A DNA stretch of 24,374 nt, taken from Phosphoribacter sp044220725 (GTDB lineage: Bacteria; Actinomycetota; Actinomycetes; Actinomycetales; Dermatophilaceae). Both the position numbers and the translations under genes were made by a program. Position 1 is the stretch's first letter. Every line of letters starts with the position of its first letter. The stretch is taken from assembly GCA_044220725.1 (NCBI GenBank), contig JBGAQN010000062.1, positions 1 to 24,374 on the forward strand, read 5' to 3'. Below are positions 7,911-15,478 of the stretch, one piece after another. The notes beneath the pieces are model-generated. The model was not told where the DNA came from. It did not search any database and saw only the letters and a program-made list of their open reading frames with translations.

Positions 7911-8924
7911 TCAGCCGTTCACCCTGGCCGCCAGTTCTGCGGCCACCTGAAGGCAGGCCTGCTGCCGTTCGATGGCGGCCGCAGGGGTGAGCCCGGCCAA
8001 CCCGCACGATGGGGTGACAACCAGAGCGTCGAGGTGCGCCGGCGGCATACCGATGCGCTCCCATGCCTGTCCGACGCGATCGGCGACCGCGACGGGGTCG
8101 ATGCGAGGGTCCACTGCCGAAGGCACGCAACCCGCGTAGACCGTCACACCCGCCTCGACGGCAACGGCCAGCCCCTCCCATCCGCGCGGCGTGAGCAGCG
8201 TCGTGTCCACCGAAAGGCCGCCCGCGCCGCTTCGTCGCAGCAGGGGCAGCGGCGGGTATGCCGCGCAGCAATGCACGAGCGTCGGCCGCTCTCGGGCCGC
8301 CTCAAGAACGGTCTGCAGGAGCGGGAGTGCTTCGGAAGCGTCGACGGCCCGGAGCCGCCCAAAGCCTGAGGCCGTGGGCAGCCCACCGTCGAGGATCGTC
8401 GGCAGAGACGGCTCGTCGATCTGGACGATGAGCTCGGCGCCGGGCACCAGCCGGGTCACCGAGGTGAGCAGGGCCCGCAGGCCTTCGGCGAGCGACTCGG
8501 CCAGGTCTCGACAAGCGCCCCGATCGGCAACCGACCGTTCACCACGGTGCAGCCACGTGCCTGCGGCGAGAGTCATCGGGCCGGCGATCGCGATCTTCAG
8601 CGGCCCGGAATACCCGTCGAAGGCAGCTGCGAGCTCATCCAGGTCCTGGGTCCAGAAGGCTGCGGTGCGGGCAGCGTCGTGACCCGGCCGGTCGACAAAG
8701 CGCCACCCTGCCGGCTGGAGGTCCACAGCGAGGTCGACCAGCAGACCCGCCGTGCGTCCGATGAGGTCTGCGCCGGGTCCGCGCTGGGGCAGTTCGGGCA
8801 GTGACGGTATGCCGCGCACCCCGTCGGTCTGCTCGTCATGCTCGCCCAGGAGGTCCCGCTGGACCCGCAGGGCCTGTGCAACGTCGGTGCCTGGCCAAGA
8901 GCCGATCCCACTCGCAGACGTCAC
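7911..8924 (-). CDS. MetE-like (cobalamin-independent methionine synthase C-terminal-type) protein
   Basis: The protein is 337 aa, less than half of a full MetE, and corresponds to the catalytic TIM-barrel domain only. Visible features are a substrate/zinc-site region with LVHCCAAYPP (His and Cys ligand candidates), VQIDEPSLP, and a C-terminal VTPSCGLAG that would supply the last zinc Cys. Standalone versions occur in actinobacteria, including one close to ligA in M. tuberculosis as I recall; their exact methyl donor is not established. The start is a GTG with GAGG directly before it; the ribosome site is weak, so a downstream start cannot be excluded. It follows mnmA by 36 nt and is probably in the same transcript. 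One GTATGCCG motif (8807) forces an ATA Ile codon. Confidence 0.8.
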   Translation of the reverse strand: MTSASGIGSWPGTDVAQALRVQRDLLGEHDEQTDGVRGIPSLPELPQRGPGADLIGRTAGLLVDLAVDLQPAGWRFVDRPGHDAARTAAFWTQDLDELAAAFDGYSGPLKIAIAGPMTLAAGTWLHRGERSVADRGACRDLAESLAEGLRALLTSVTRLVPGAELIVQIDEPSLPTILDGGLPTASGFGRLRAVDASEALPLLQTVLEAARERPTLVHCCAAYPPLPLLRRSGAGGLSVDTTLLTPRGWEGLAVAVEAGVTVYAGCVPSAVDPRIDPVAVADRVGQAWERIGMPPAHLDALVVTPSCGLAGLTPAAAIERQQACLQVAAELAARVNG

Positions 8925-8945
8925 CCTCGGGAGCCTACTGCCGCT

Positions 8946-8969
8946 CCGAATTCCTCACGTTCACCGATG
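8946..8969 (-). repeat. Orphan copy of the GTGAGGAATTCG repeat at the mnmA 3' end
   Basis: Read on the minus strand, 24 nt differ at only three positions from the last unit of the right-hand array (20434-20457): CATCGG, then GTGAGGAATTCGG after a variable 5 nt. It covers the mnmA stop codon and runs into the gap before the MetE-like gene. Confidence 0.6.
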
Positions 8970-10070
8970 ATGTGCAGCTCCCGACGAACCCCGCCGACCG
9001 GTCGCCGTGATCGTCGCCGACCCGATCACCCGAGTGGCGGCATACAGGACGACCGACTGGCCCGTGGCCACGCCGCGGATCGCGACGTCCAGGGTCACCC
9101 GCACGAGGTCCTCGACCACCGTTGCCACGGCAGGGATCGGCTCCCCGTGGGCCCGCAGTTGAGCGAGCACCCGGATCGAGTCGCCAACCGGTGGCGGGTT
9201 GCCACACCACCGAAGGTGCTCGCCAGTGATGACATCGACCCCCAGCAACTCGGCGGGCGCGACGACGACGGTATTGCTCCTAACGTCAACCGCCTTCACG
9301 AAGCGGGGTCGTCCATCCGCTGCCGGGCGCGGCAAGGCCAGCCCCTTTCGCTGCCCGACGGTGAAGCCAAACGCGCCCTGGTGTGACCCGACAACCGCTC
9401 CGGTCTCATCGACGATGTCCCCCGGCCGCTGCCCCAACCGACCGGCCAGCCACCCGCGCGTGTCGCCGTCGGGGATGAAACAGATGTCGTGGGAGTCGGG
9501 CTTGCGGGCGACCGCCAAGCCTCGCGCTGCTGCTTCGTCGCGCACCTGGGCCTTGGTCCAGTCGCCGAGGGGGAAGAACGCCCGCGCCAACTGGTCGGCA
9601 TCAAGCACACCCAGGACGTAGGACTGATCCTTAGCCAGGTCGAGGGCACGGTGCAACTCGCGCGCACTGCCTCGGTCGATGATCCGCGCATAGTGCCCGG
9701 TGCCCACGGCGTCAAACCCCAACGCCAATGCCTTGTCCAACAGCGCAGCGAACTTGATCCGCTCGTTGCAGCGCAGGCACGGGTTGGGGGTGCGGCCCGC
9801 GGCATACTCTGCGACGAAGTCCTCGACCACCTCGGTGCGGAAGCGTGCGGACAGGTCCCAAACGTAGAACGGGATCCCCAGCCGGTCGGCCACCCGACGG
9901 GCGTCCGCGGCGTCCTCCAAGGTGCAACACCCGCGCGCCTTCTCGCGGACTCGCTGCGCCGACTCGGACAGCGCCAGGTGGACCCCGACAACCTGATGAC
10001 CAGCGTCGAGGAGCCTGGCCGCCGCGACCGCCGAGTCGACGCCACCGCTCATCGCCGCGACGACCAGCAT
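8961..10070 (-). CDS. mnmA: tRNA-specific 2-thiouridylase MnmA
   Basis: MnmA adenylates U34 of tRNA(Lys/Glu/Gln) and transfers persulfide sulfur to give s2U34. The PP-loop SGGVDS is at residues 8-13. The catalytic pair is Cys98 in NPCLRC and Cys197 in SHDICFIPDGD; the GTGHYAR and KDQSY motifs are also present. Length 369 aa matches the family. I start at ATG 10070, which shares one base with the desulfurase stop (TGATG), showing translational coupling. The open frame runs 61 codons further upstream, but that Arg/Gly/Ala-rich stretch is read-through in the neighbouring gene. The adjacent cysteine desulfurase is the natural sulfur donor. The stop codon lies inside an orphan copy of the GTGAGGAATTCG repeat. 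Confidence 0.95.
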   Translation of the reverse strand: MLVVAAMSGGVDSAVAAARLLDAGHQVVGVHLALSESAQRVREKARGCCTLEDAADARRVADRLGIPFYVWDLSARFRTEVVEDFVAEYAAGRTPNPCLRCNERIKFAALLDKALALGFDAVGTGHYARIIDRGSARELHRALDLAKDQSYVLGVLDADQLARAFFPLGDWTKAQVRDEAAARGLAVARKPDSHDICFIPDGDTRGWLAGRLGQRPGDIVDETGAVVGSHQGAFGFTVGQRKGLALPRPAADGRPRFVKAVDVRSNTVVVAPAELLGVDVITGEHLRWCGNPPPVGDSIRVLAQLRAHGEPIPAVATVVEDLVRVTLDVAIRGVATGQSVVLYAATRVIGSATITATGRRGSSGAAHHR

Positions 10071-11119
10071 CAGGCCACCCCAGCGGCCCGCCGAGCCCGC
10101 TCGACCGCCGCCGGGAGCGCGGCCAACACGGCGGCGACGTCGCCGGGAACCGAGGTGTGCCCGAGGGTCAGGCGAAGCGCGCCGCGGGCCTCGCGTTCGG
10201 ACAGACCCATGGCGAGCAGCACATGGCTGGGTTGGGGCACCCCTGCCTGGCATGCCGATCCAGTCGAGCAGGCGATTCCGGCGGCATCGAGCAGATAGAG
10301 CAAGGAGTCACCCTCACAGCCGGGGACCAGCAAGTGCGCGTTACCCGCCAAACGAGTCGACCAGTCCCCAGCCGTCCAGGCACCGCCGGGCCGGATGCCG
10401 TATCCCAGGCCCATCTCCTGTCCTCCCCCGTGAACGAGCGGCACCACAGCCTGCTCGCGGCGCACGAGCAATGCACCGGCACCGATTGGCCCGCCCAGTT
10501 TGTGCCCAGTCAAGGTCAACAGGTCAACTCCGCTTGCCGCGAAGTCGACAGGAAGGTGACCCACCGCTTGCACGGCGTCGGTGTGCATCGGTATGCCGTG
10601 TCCGTGCGCCTCCGCGGCAATTGCCGCGACGTTTTGGACGGTGCCCACCTCGTTGTTCGCCCACATGACCGAGACGAGGGCGACCGAGTCGGGATCGTGC
10701 TCAATGGCTTCCCGAACCGCTGCGAGCGGCAAGACGCCGGAAGGGCCGACCGGCAGCCAGTGGACCTCGGCGCCTTCGCGGTCGACGAGGGCCTGAACGC
10801 AGTCCAGGACGGCATGATGTTCGATCGCGCTGACAAGAAGTCGCCGGCGTCTCGGGTCGGCGTCTCGCCGGGCGCGGTAGACCCCCGCGATGGCGAGGTT
10901 GTCGGCCTCAGTTCCGCCCGAGGTGAACACGACCTCAGAGGGGCGAGCGCCGAGCACCCCAGCCAAGCGTTCCCGAGATTCCTCGACGACCCGGCGGGCC
11001 GCGCGCCCGGCCGTGTGCAGCGAGGAAGCGTTGCCCACGAGGTCGCGCTGCAGGGCCATCGCCTGCGCGACGTCGGCCAGCAGCGGCGTGGTTGCAGCGT
11101 GATCGAGGTACACGGGCAC
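10070..11119 (-). CDS. iscS: Cysteine desulfurase, IscS/NifS-like, short form
   Basis: This PLP enzyme takes sulfur from cysteine and holds it as a persulfide for transfer, here probably to MnmA encoded immediately downstream with a 1-nt overlap. The N-terminus YLDHAATTP, the TSGGTEADN PLP site, Lys207 in TGHKLGG (Schiff base) and catalytic Cys290 in STGSAC are all intact. At 349 aa it is about 40 residues shorter than usual. After GGGQE (231-235) the expected segment containing the SGT motif and a long helix is missing; instead about 20 atypical residues lead straight to LAGNAHL (from 257). GTG 11119 is preceded at 6 nt by TAGGAT. Confidence 0.9.
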   Translation of the reverse strand: MPVYLDHAATTPLLADVAQAMALQRDLVGNASSLHTAGRAARRVVEESRERLAGVLGARPSEVVFTSGGTEADNLAIAGVYRARRDADPRRRRLLVSAIEHHAVLDCVQALVDREGAEVHWLPVGPSGVLPLAAVREAIEHDPDSVALVSVMWANNEVGTVQNVAAIAAEAHGHGIPMHTDAVQAVGHLPVDFAASGVDLLTLTGHKLGGPIGAGALLVRREQAVVPLVHGGGQEMGLGYGIRPGGAWTAGDWSTRLAGNAHLLVPGCEGDSLLYLLDAAGIACSTGSACQAGVPQPSHVLLAMGLSEREARGALRLTLGHTSVPGDVAAVLAALPAAVERARRAAGVA

Positions 11120-11125
11120 CCGCCG

Positions 11126-11131
11126 ATCCTA
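11126..11131 (-). promoter_or_regulatory. Putative -10 box of the cysteine desulfurase gene
   Basis: TAGGAT on the minus strand ends 6 nt before the GTG start, the same hexamer and distance as at gatC. This fits a leaderless transcript; AGGA within it could alternatively be a ribosome site. A single GTATGCCG motif (11144-11151) lies just upstream. Confidence 0.4.
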
Positions 11132-11303
11132 GGCTGCCCGCTGGTATGCCGCAGTGCCCGTTCGCGCTCGCGGCCCGTCGCTGGGGTCGCACCCCTGGCC
11201 CTGGCGTGATCTGGGTCGGTCCGAGGGATCGTCACACCTGGCCATGGGTGTGCTCAGTGCGTCATGATGGGAAGGTTCGTCCCGTTGACAGGAGTGGTGC
11301 AGC

Positions 11304-12116
11304 ATGACCAACGCGAGCGCCGCCGACACCCGGGTGGCCGCCTTCTTCGACCTGGACGGCACGCTCATCCCGGGCTCAGCCAACATCCCGCTGGCCAAGG
11401 CGGCCTTCCGAGCGGGGTTCGTCAGCAAACGCGAGCTGGCCCTCGACCTAGCCCGGAACGCCTCGTTCATGCTGCGTGGTGCCAGCGATGGGAGTTCGGC
11501 CAAAGTCCGCGATCGGATCCTGCGTGGGGTCAAAGGTCAACCCGCGTCTGAGGTCGAGCGTTTGGCCGATGGGTTCCTCGACGACCTCGTGGCCACCATC
11601 ACGACCACCATGCGCGAGGTGCTCGCGCAGCACCGAGCCGCCGGCCATCACTTGGTGCTCATCTCGGCCAGCCCAACCGAGATCGTCCAACGGTTCGCGG
11701 TGGCCGCCGGGATGGATTACGGCGTGGGAACAACTGCTGGACGCGATGTGGACGGCCGCTTCGACGGGACCCTGGCTGGGCCCTTCTGTTACAAGGAAGG
11801 CAAGGCCGAGGTCATTCGCGCGCTGGCGCTCGACCATGGCTACGACCTCGCCCGCTGCTTCGCCTACTCCGACTCGATCAGTGACGAACCCATGCTCGCC
11901 ATTGTCGGCAACCCGGTTGCGGTGAACCCCGATCATGAGTTGCGCCTCATGGCCCAGGCTGGCGGGTGGCGAATCGTGGACGTTGGTCGACTGCGGATCG
12001 TCGCGAACCGGACCCGCCGGGCGGTGCGGTCTGCGGCTGCCTCGCCGGGAAGGGCCTGGAGCCGGGGTCGTGCCGAGGTCTCCCGTCGACGCGAGCCGAT
12101 CACCGAGCCAGACTGA
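11304..12116 (+). CDS. HAD-superfamily subfamily IB hydrolase (SerB/CicA-like phosphatase)
   Basis: This is a 270-aa cytosolic phosphatase-type protein. The HAD motifs occur in order: FFDLDGTL with Asp16 nucleophile and Asp18, LISASPTEI as motif II, the Lys in YKEGKAEVI as motif III, and YSDSISDEPML as motif IV with the acidic pair. This arrangement, with a helical cap between motifs I and II, fits the IB group (phosphoserine phosphatase, PGP or lysophosphatidate phosphatases); the substrate cannot be told from sequence. The C-terminal ~45 residues are Arg/Ala/Ser-rich and basic, perhaps a flexible tail. ATG 11304 has AGGAG about 9 nt upstream. It is divergent from the desulfurase gene and convergent with the GNAT gene 43 nt away. 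Confidence 0.85.
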   Translation: MTNASAADTRVAAFFDLDGTLIPGSANIPLAKAAFRAGFVSKRELALDLARNASFMLRGASDGSSAKVRDRILRGVKGQPASEVERLADGFLDDLVATITTTMREVLAQHRAAGHHLVLISASPTEIVQRFAVAAGMDYGVGTTAGRDVDGRFDGTLAGPFCYKEGKAEVIRALALDHGYDLARCFAYSDSISDEPMLAIVGNPVAVNPDHELRLMAQAGGWRIVDVGRLRIVANRTRRAVRSAAASPGRAWSRGRAEVSRRREPITEPD

Positions 12117-12159
12117 TCGCCAGGACGGTGGCGCCCTCGCACCGCCGCTCCCCCGTGCG

Positions 12160-12714
12160 TTAGGGGCGTGGGTCTGAGGCCAGCAACGCCATGTCGACGA
12201 CGTCGTCCCAGAGACCATCGACCAGTCGAACCTGCCGCCGCACCCCCTCGATCACGAAGCCAGCGCGGGCGTAGACACGCCTGGCGCGCGCGTTGCTCGC
12301 CGCCACCTCCAGGGTGAGCCGCCGCAGACCGAGGGCACCGAAAGCGAAGTCCCTCACCAGCGTGGTGGCCTCCGAGCCGTAGCCCTGGTCGAAATACTCG
12401 GGCCTGGCCAGGGCGATCCGGAACTCCATCGAGTCGTGGTCGGCGTCCAAGGAAAAGAGCACGACCTCCCCAACCACCCCTTCGCCTGCGACGGTGACGA
12501 TCGCCCAATCGGCCCGGTCCGGCCGCTCCTTGGCCAAGACCAGGCCGAGCTTGACCTGCTCGGCCAGGGCGACCGCGAGCGGTCCGGGTGCCTCGCCGAC
12601 AAAGAGGGAGCGCAAACCGTCGAAGTGCTCCGGTCCCAACGGCTCAAGTCGGACAGCCTGACCGACAAGAGTGGGCTGGTAACGCAGCAAGGACAGGTCC
12701 ACGGCGGGAGTCAA
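12160..12714 (-). CDS. GNAT-family N-acetyltransferase (RimJ/RimL-like)
   Basis: The protein belongs to the GNAT fold, which transfers acetyl from acetyl-CoA to an amine; the RimJ/RimL-like group acts on protein N-termini or small substrates. Visible are the N-terminal VRLEPLGPEHFDGL strand-helix, the acetyl-CoA-binding region DQGYGSEATTLVRDFAF, and the late RLTLEVAASNARARRVYARAGFVIEG motif typical of the group. The start is uncertain: TTG 12714 has GGAGG 11 nt upstream (184 aa), GTG 12702 has no ribosome site, and the frame stays open to TTG 12786 (208 aa). It is downstream of etfA on the same strand, with 154 nt between that contain degenerate repeat copies. Confidence 0.8.
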   Translation of the reverse strand: MTPAVDLSLLRYQPTLVGQAVRLEPLGPEHFDGLRSLFVGEAPGPLAVALAEQVKLGLVLAKERPDRADWAIVTVAGEGVVGEVVLFSLDADHDSMEFRIALARPEYFDQGYGSEATTLVRDFAFGALGLRRLTLEVAASNARARRVYARAGFVIEGVRRQVRLVDGLWDDVVDMALLASDPRP

Positions 12715-12841
12715 CCAATCCGCTACCTCCGTGGCAAGCCGACGCCCTGTGGGTGCACCAATGTCGGTGCGGGGCGCAAGCGGCAATAACCTCGACGGGT
12801 GGGGGAAATTCGGGCCTTGATCCCGGATGTGGCCCCGATGT

Positions 12842-12863
12842 CATCGGCGGGTGTGACGAATTC
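12842..12863 (+). repeat. Orphan copy of the GTGTGAGGAATTC repeat downstream of etfA
   Basis: These 22 nt match the last unit of the right-hand array (20434-20455) at 20 positions (CATCGGCG.GTGTGA.GAATTC). It lies 6 nt past the etfA stop. A second, weaker resemblance (GACGGGTGGGGGAAATTCGGG pattern) lies at 12794-12814. Confidence 0.55.
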
Positions 12864-12868
12864 CTCCG

Positions 12869-13825
12869 CTACGCCTTCGCCACCGCCACCGCGTCGGTCG
12901 CCTGCGGCAGCACGGCAAACAGATCGCCGATCACGCCGAAGTCGACCAACTCGAAGATCGGCGCCTCCTCGTCCTTGTTGACCGCGACGATCGTCTTGGA
13001 TGTCTGCATGCCGGCCCGGTGCTGAATGGCGCCAGAGATGCCGCAAGCCACATACAGCTGCGGGCTGACCTGCTTGCCGGTCTGGCCGACCTGGTGGCTG
13101 TGGGGGTACCAGCCGGCATCGACAGCGGCGCGGCTCGCGCCGACCGCCGCGCCAAGTGAGTCCGCGAAGGCCTCGACCTTGGAGAAGTCGCCACCCGTGC
13201 CACGCCCGCCGGACACGACGATCGCCGCCTCGGTCAGCTCGGGGCGGCCAGTCTTGGCCTTGGGGGCGGCCGAGACGATCTTGGCCGACGCAGCGAGCGC
13301 CGATGGCTCGAAGGCTACGGCCACCTCAGTCGCCGCACCCGAAACCGCCTCGGGCGCAGCCGAGTTGGGCTTGACGGCAACCACGGGCGTGCCCTTGGTC
13401 ACGGTTGCCTTGACCGTGTAGGACCCGGCGAAGACGGTCTGGGTCGTCGCGACCCCGCCCGCGCCGTCCGACTGGACATCGACCGCGTCGGTGATCAGCC
13501 CGGAACCGAGCTTGACCGCGAGCCGGGCCGCGATCTCTTTGCCCTCGGGTGAGCTGGCCACGAGGACCGCCGCCGGAGACGCCTGGGCCACCACGGCCGC
13601 GAGCGCCTCGGCCTGCGGCACGACGAGGAAGCCGCTCAGGTCGGCCTCGACGCGGTAGACCTTTTCCGCCCCGTAAGCCGCGAGCCCCTCCTTCGCGGCA
13701 TCGAATCCGGACCCGATGAAGACGGCCGACGGCTCACCGAGCCGCCGTGCGATGGTGAGCAACTCCGAGGTCGTCTTGCGCAGCGCGCCGTCGACGTGGT
13801 CGACCAGGACGAGAATTTCAGCCAT
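12869..13825 (-). CDS. etfA: Electron transfer flavoprotein subunit alpha
   Basis: EtfA with EtfB forms the FAD-containing carrier that takes electrons from acyl-CoA and other dehydrogenases to the quinone pool. The 318-aa protein has the variable N-terminal alpha/beta domain and a C-terminal FAD domain with the signature running through VVSGGRGTGG, the VGASRAAVDAGW segment, QVGQTGKQVSPQLYVACGISGAIQH and IVAVNKDEEAPIFE. ATG 13825 has AGGAG about 10 nt upstream. It follows etfB by 30 nt, and the two are one operon. The order etfB-etfA near the desulfurase/mnmA block is as in mycobacteria (fixA-fixB) from memory. Confidence 0.95.
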   Translation of the reverse strand: MAEILVLVDHVDGALRKTTSELLTIARRLGEPSAVFIGSGFDAAKEGLAAYGAEKVYRVEADLSGFLVVPQAEALAAVVAQASPAAVLVASSPEGKEIAARLAVKLGSGLITDAVDVQSDGAGGVATTQTVFAGSYTVKATVTKGTPVVAVKPNSAAPEAVSGAATEVAVAFEPSALAASAKIVSAAPKAKTGRPELTEAAIVVSGGRGTGGDFSKVEAFADSLGAAVGASRAAVDAGWYPHSHQVGQTGKQVSPQLYVACGISGAIQHRAGMQTSKTIVAVNKDEEAPIFELVDFGVIGDLFAVLPQATDAVAVAKA

Positions 13826-13855
13826 GTCAGTGATCTCCTATTCCGACGTCGCTGG

Positions 13856-14638
13856 TCAGATGAACTTGCGCTCGGCGAGGAAGCCAGCGAGCTTGGCGCC
13901 GCCGTCACCCTCGTCCTTGACGATGGTGCCCTTGGCGCGCGGGGGCCGGGCCTCGAAGGAGGTCACCTTGGTCCACGCGGCATCCAAGCCAACCTCGCCC
14001 GCCGAGACGCCTAGGTCGGCCAGCGACCACGTGTCGACGGACTTCTTCTTGGCCGCCATGATCCCCTTGAACGAGGGGTAGCGCGGCTCGTTGATCTGGT
14101 CGGTGACCGACACCAGAGCCGGCAGGGTGGCCTCGATGGTCTGGCTCGCGACGTCACCGTCACGCCGAGCCGACACCGAGCCGGCGCCGACGGTCAACTC
14201 GGACGCGAAGGTCACCGCAGGCAGGCCGAGCCGCTCGGCAAGCATGGTGGGGACGACGCCCATGATGCCGTCGGTCGAGGACATGCCCGTGATGACCAAG
14301 TCGGGCATCCCGATCTTCTCGATCGCCTTGGCGAGCAACAGCGAGGTGGCCAGCGCGTCGGAGCCGTGGATGGCGTCGTCGATGACATGCACCCCCTTGT
14401 CGGCGCCCATCTGCAGGGCCTTCTTGATGGCGTCGGATGCCTGGTCGGGCCCGATGGTGAGGACAGTGACCTCACCCTCGCCGGCCTCGACGATCTTGAG
14501 GGCCTCCTCGACGGCATACTCGTCGAGCTCGGAGAGCAGCCCGTCGACGTTGACGCGGTCGGTGGTGTTGTCGGAGGCGTTGAAGGTGCGCTCCGCCTGG
14601 GCGTCAGGCACATACTTCACGCAGACGACGATGTTCAT
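13856..14638 (-). CDS. etfB: Electron transfer flavoprotein subunit beta
   Basis: EtfB is the partner of EtfA and carries the AMP site and the dehydrogenase-recognition loop. The start MNIVVCVKYVPD is typical of the family, so ATG 14638 is chosen (260 aa, AGAGGA about 11 nt upstream) over an ATG 45 nt further upstream. The ADP-binding region TIGPDQASDAIKKALQMGAD and VITGMSSTDG are visible, followed by the conserved LPALVSVTDQINEPRYPSFKGIMAAKKK. One GTATGCCG motif (14512) encodes Tyr-Ala. The 264-nt gap upstream (14639-14902) shows no gene and no clear promoter to me. Confidence 0.94.
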   Translation of the reverse strand: MNIVVCVKYVPDAQAERTFNASDNTTDRVNVDGLLSELDEYAVEEALKIVEAGEGEVTVLTIGPDQASDAIKKALQMGADKGVHVIDDAIHGSDALATSLLLAKAIEKIGMPDLVITGMSSTDGIMGVVPTMLAERLGLPAVTFASELTVGAGSVSARRDGDVASQTIEATLPALVSVTDQINEPRYPSFKGIMAAKKKSVDTWSLADLGVSAGEVGLDAAWTKVTSFEARPPRAKGTIVKDEGDGGAKLAGFLAERKFI

Positions 14639-14902
14639 GGGTGCAACGTCCTCTTCCCGTGTGCTGGTAAGGGTCTGGACCATCCTGTCAGGTCGACACC
14701 CGCCTCCCCGTCGCCTCGGGCGTGATGCCCACCACCTCTTCGGTGTGCCGCGTCATCGCAACACTGGCCGGCCCGATGTCGCCAGGGTGCCGTGCCAGGC
14801 GATGCCTGAGCGCCTGCCATCCATCGGCCGCGGCGTCGGCAGCCGGACCCGGCGCCAGATGGCGAGGCGGCGTACCTGCTGCCGTGAGGGTCCGTCGAAT
14901 GG

Positions 14903-15478
14903 TCAGTCGAACGCGATCGCATTGATGACGTGAAACGCGGGCTCCTCGTAAGGGTGTGCTGCGCGCAGGGCCGCCACGACCTCATCGCGCCGACCGGCCG
15001 GGATGACCACCTCGCAGCGGTCCTCGGCCACCGTGACGAGCTCCCCGATCTCGCCTACCGCCGGGCTCGCCCCACGCAAGGCCCGGAACTGGCCGGTCCC
15101 CGAGGTCACCCAGGCGCATTCGCGATAGTCGCCGATGGCCCCCGCCCCGGTTGCGAAGAGGGCGCCGAGCACTGCCTCGGTGGACTCGTGCGGGACATAG
15201 ACGACCAGGACGTCGAACCCTTCGCCCCGGCGCCCCCCGGTGAGGATCCCGAGCGGGCTGAGGGGGCCGAGCGGGCCCAGTTGGCCAAGCGGCCCGAGTT
15301 TGCCGAACGGTCCCAGCGGCCCGAGCGGACCGAGAGGACCCAAGGGACCCAGGCGGCGCCAGACGCTCAGCGCCCCGGCCCGCCAGCCGCCACCGACCGA
15401 CTCGTCATGGTCGGCGCCGAACCCGGGCAGGTTCAGCTCGTCATCGGGCCCGGGAACGACCGGCCCGACCCGGCTCAT
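14903..15478 (-). CDS. GPL-triplet (collagen-like) protein with C-terminal YqfO/NIF3-like domain
   Basis: The C-terminal ~100 residues (from FDVLVVYVPHEST, through GAGAIGDYRECAW, to HPYEEPAFHVI) match the small PII/CutA-like YqfO domain that is normally inserted in NIF3/DUF34 proteins; here it stands alone, without the metal-binding halves. Before it, residues 44-77 are an almost unbroken run of Gly-Pro-Leu/Gly-x-Leu triplets (about eleven). The first 40 residues are Gly/Pro/Asp-rich with no signal peptide. The YqfO domain is thought to sense or bind small ligands, but no function is established. ATG 15478 overlaps the enoyl-CoA hydratase stop by 4 nt (ATGA), so it is translationally coupled. 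Total 191 aa. Confidence 0.75.
   Translation of the reverse strand: MSRVGPVVPGPDDELNLPGFGADHDESVGGGWRAGALSVWRRLGPLGPLGPLGPLGPFGKLGPLGQLGPLGPLSPLGILTGGRRGEGFDVLVVYVPHESTEAVLGALFATGAGAIGDYRECAWVTSGTGQFRALRGASPAVGEIGELVTVAEDRCEVVIPAGRRDEVVAALRAAHPYEEPAFHVINAIAFD
15245..15349 (-). repeat. 9-bp-unit coding repeat (GPL triplets)
   Basis: About eleven 9-bp units of the type GGxCCxcT on the coding strand encode consecutive Gly-Pro-Leu triplets. Units vary at third positions and a few encode GPF, GKL, GQL or SPL. Such a tract can change length in-frame by slippage. Confidence 0.7.

Noticed and set aside
12117..12159. Terminator between the HAD and GNAT genes
   Set aside because: Only a weak CGGTG/CACCG pairing is present, too short to call.
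14639..14902. Possible small gene between etfB and the GPL/YqfO gene
   Set aside because: Open frames here are short, lack ribosome sites and resemble no family; I see nothing coding in this gap.
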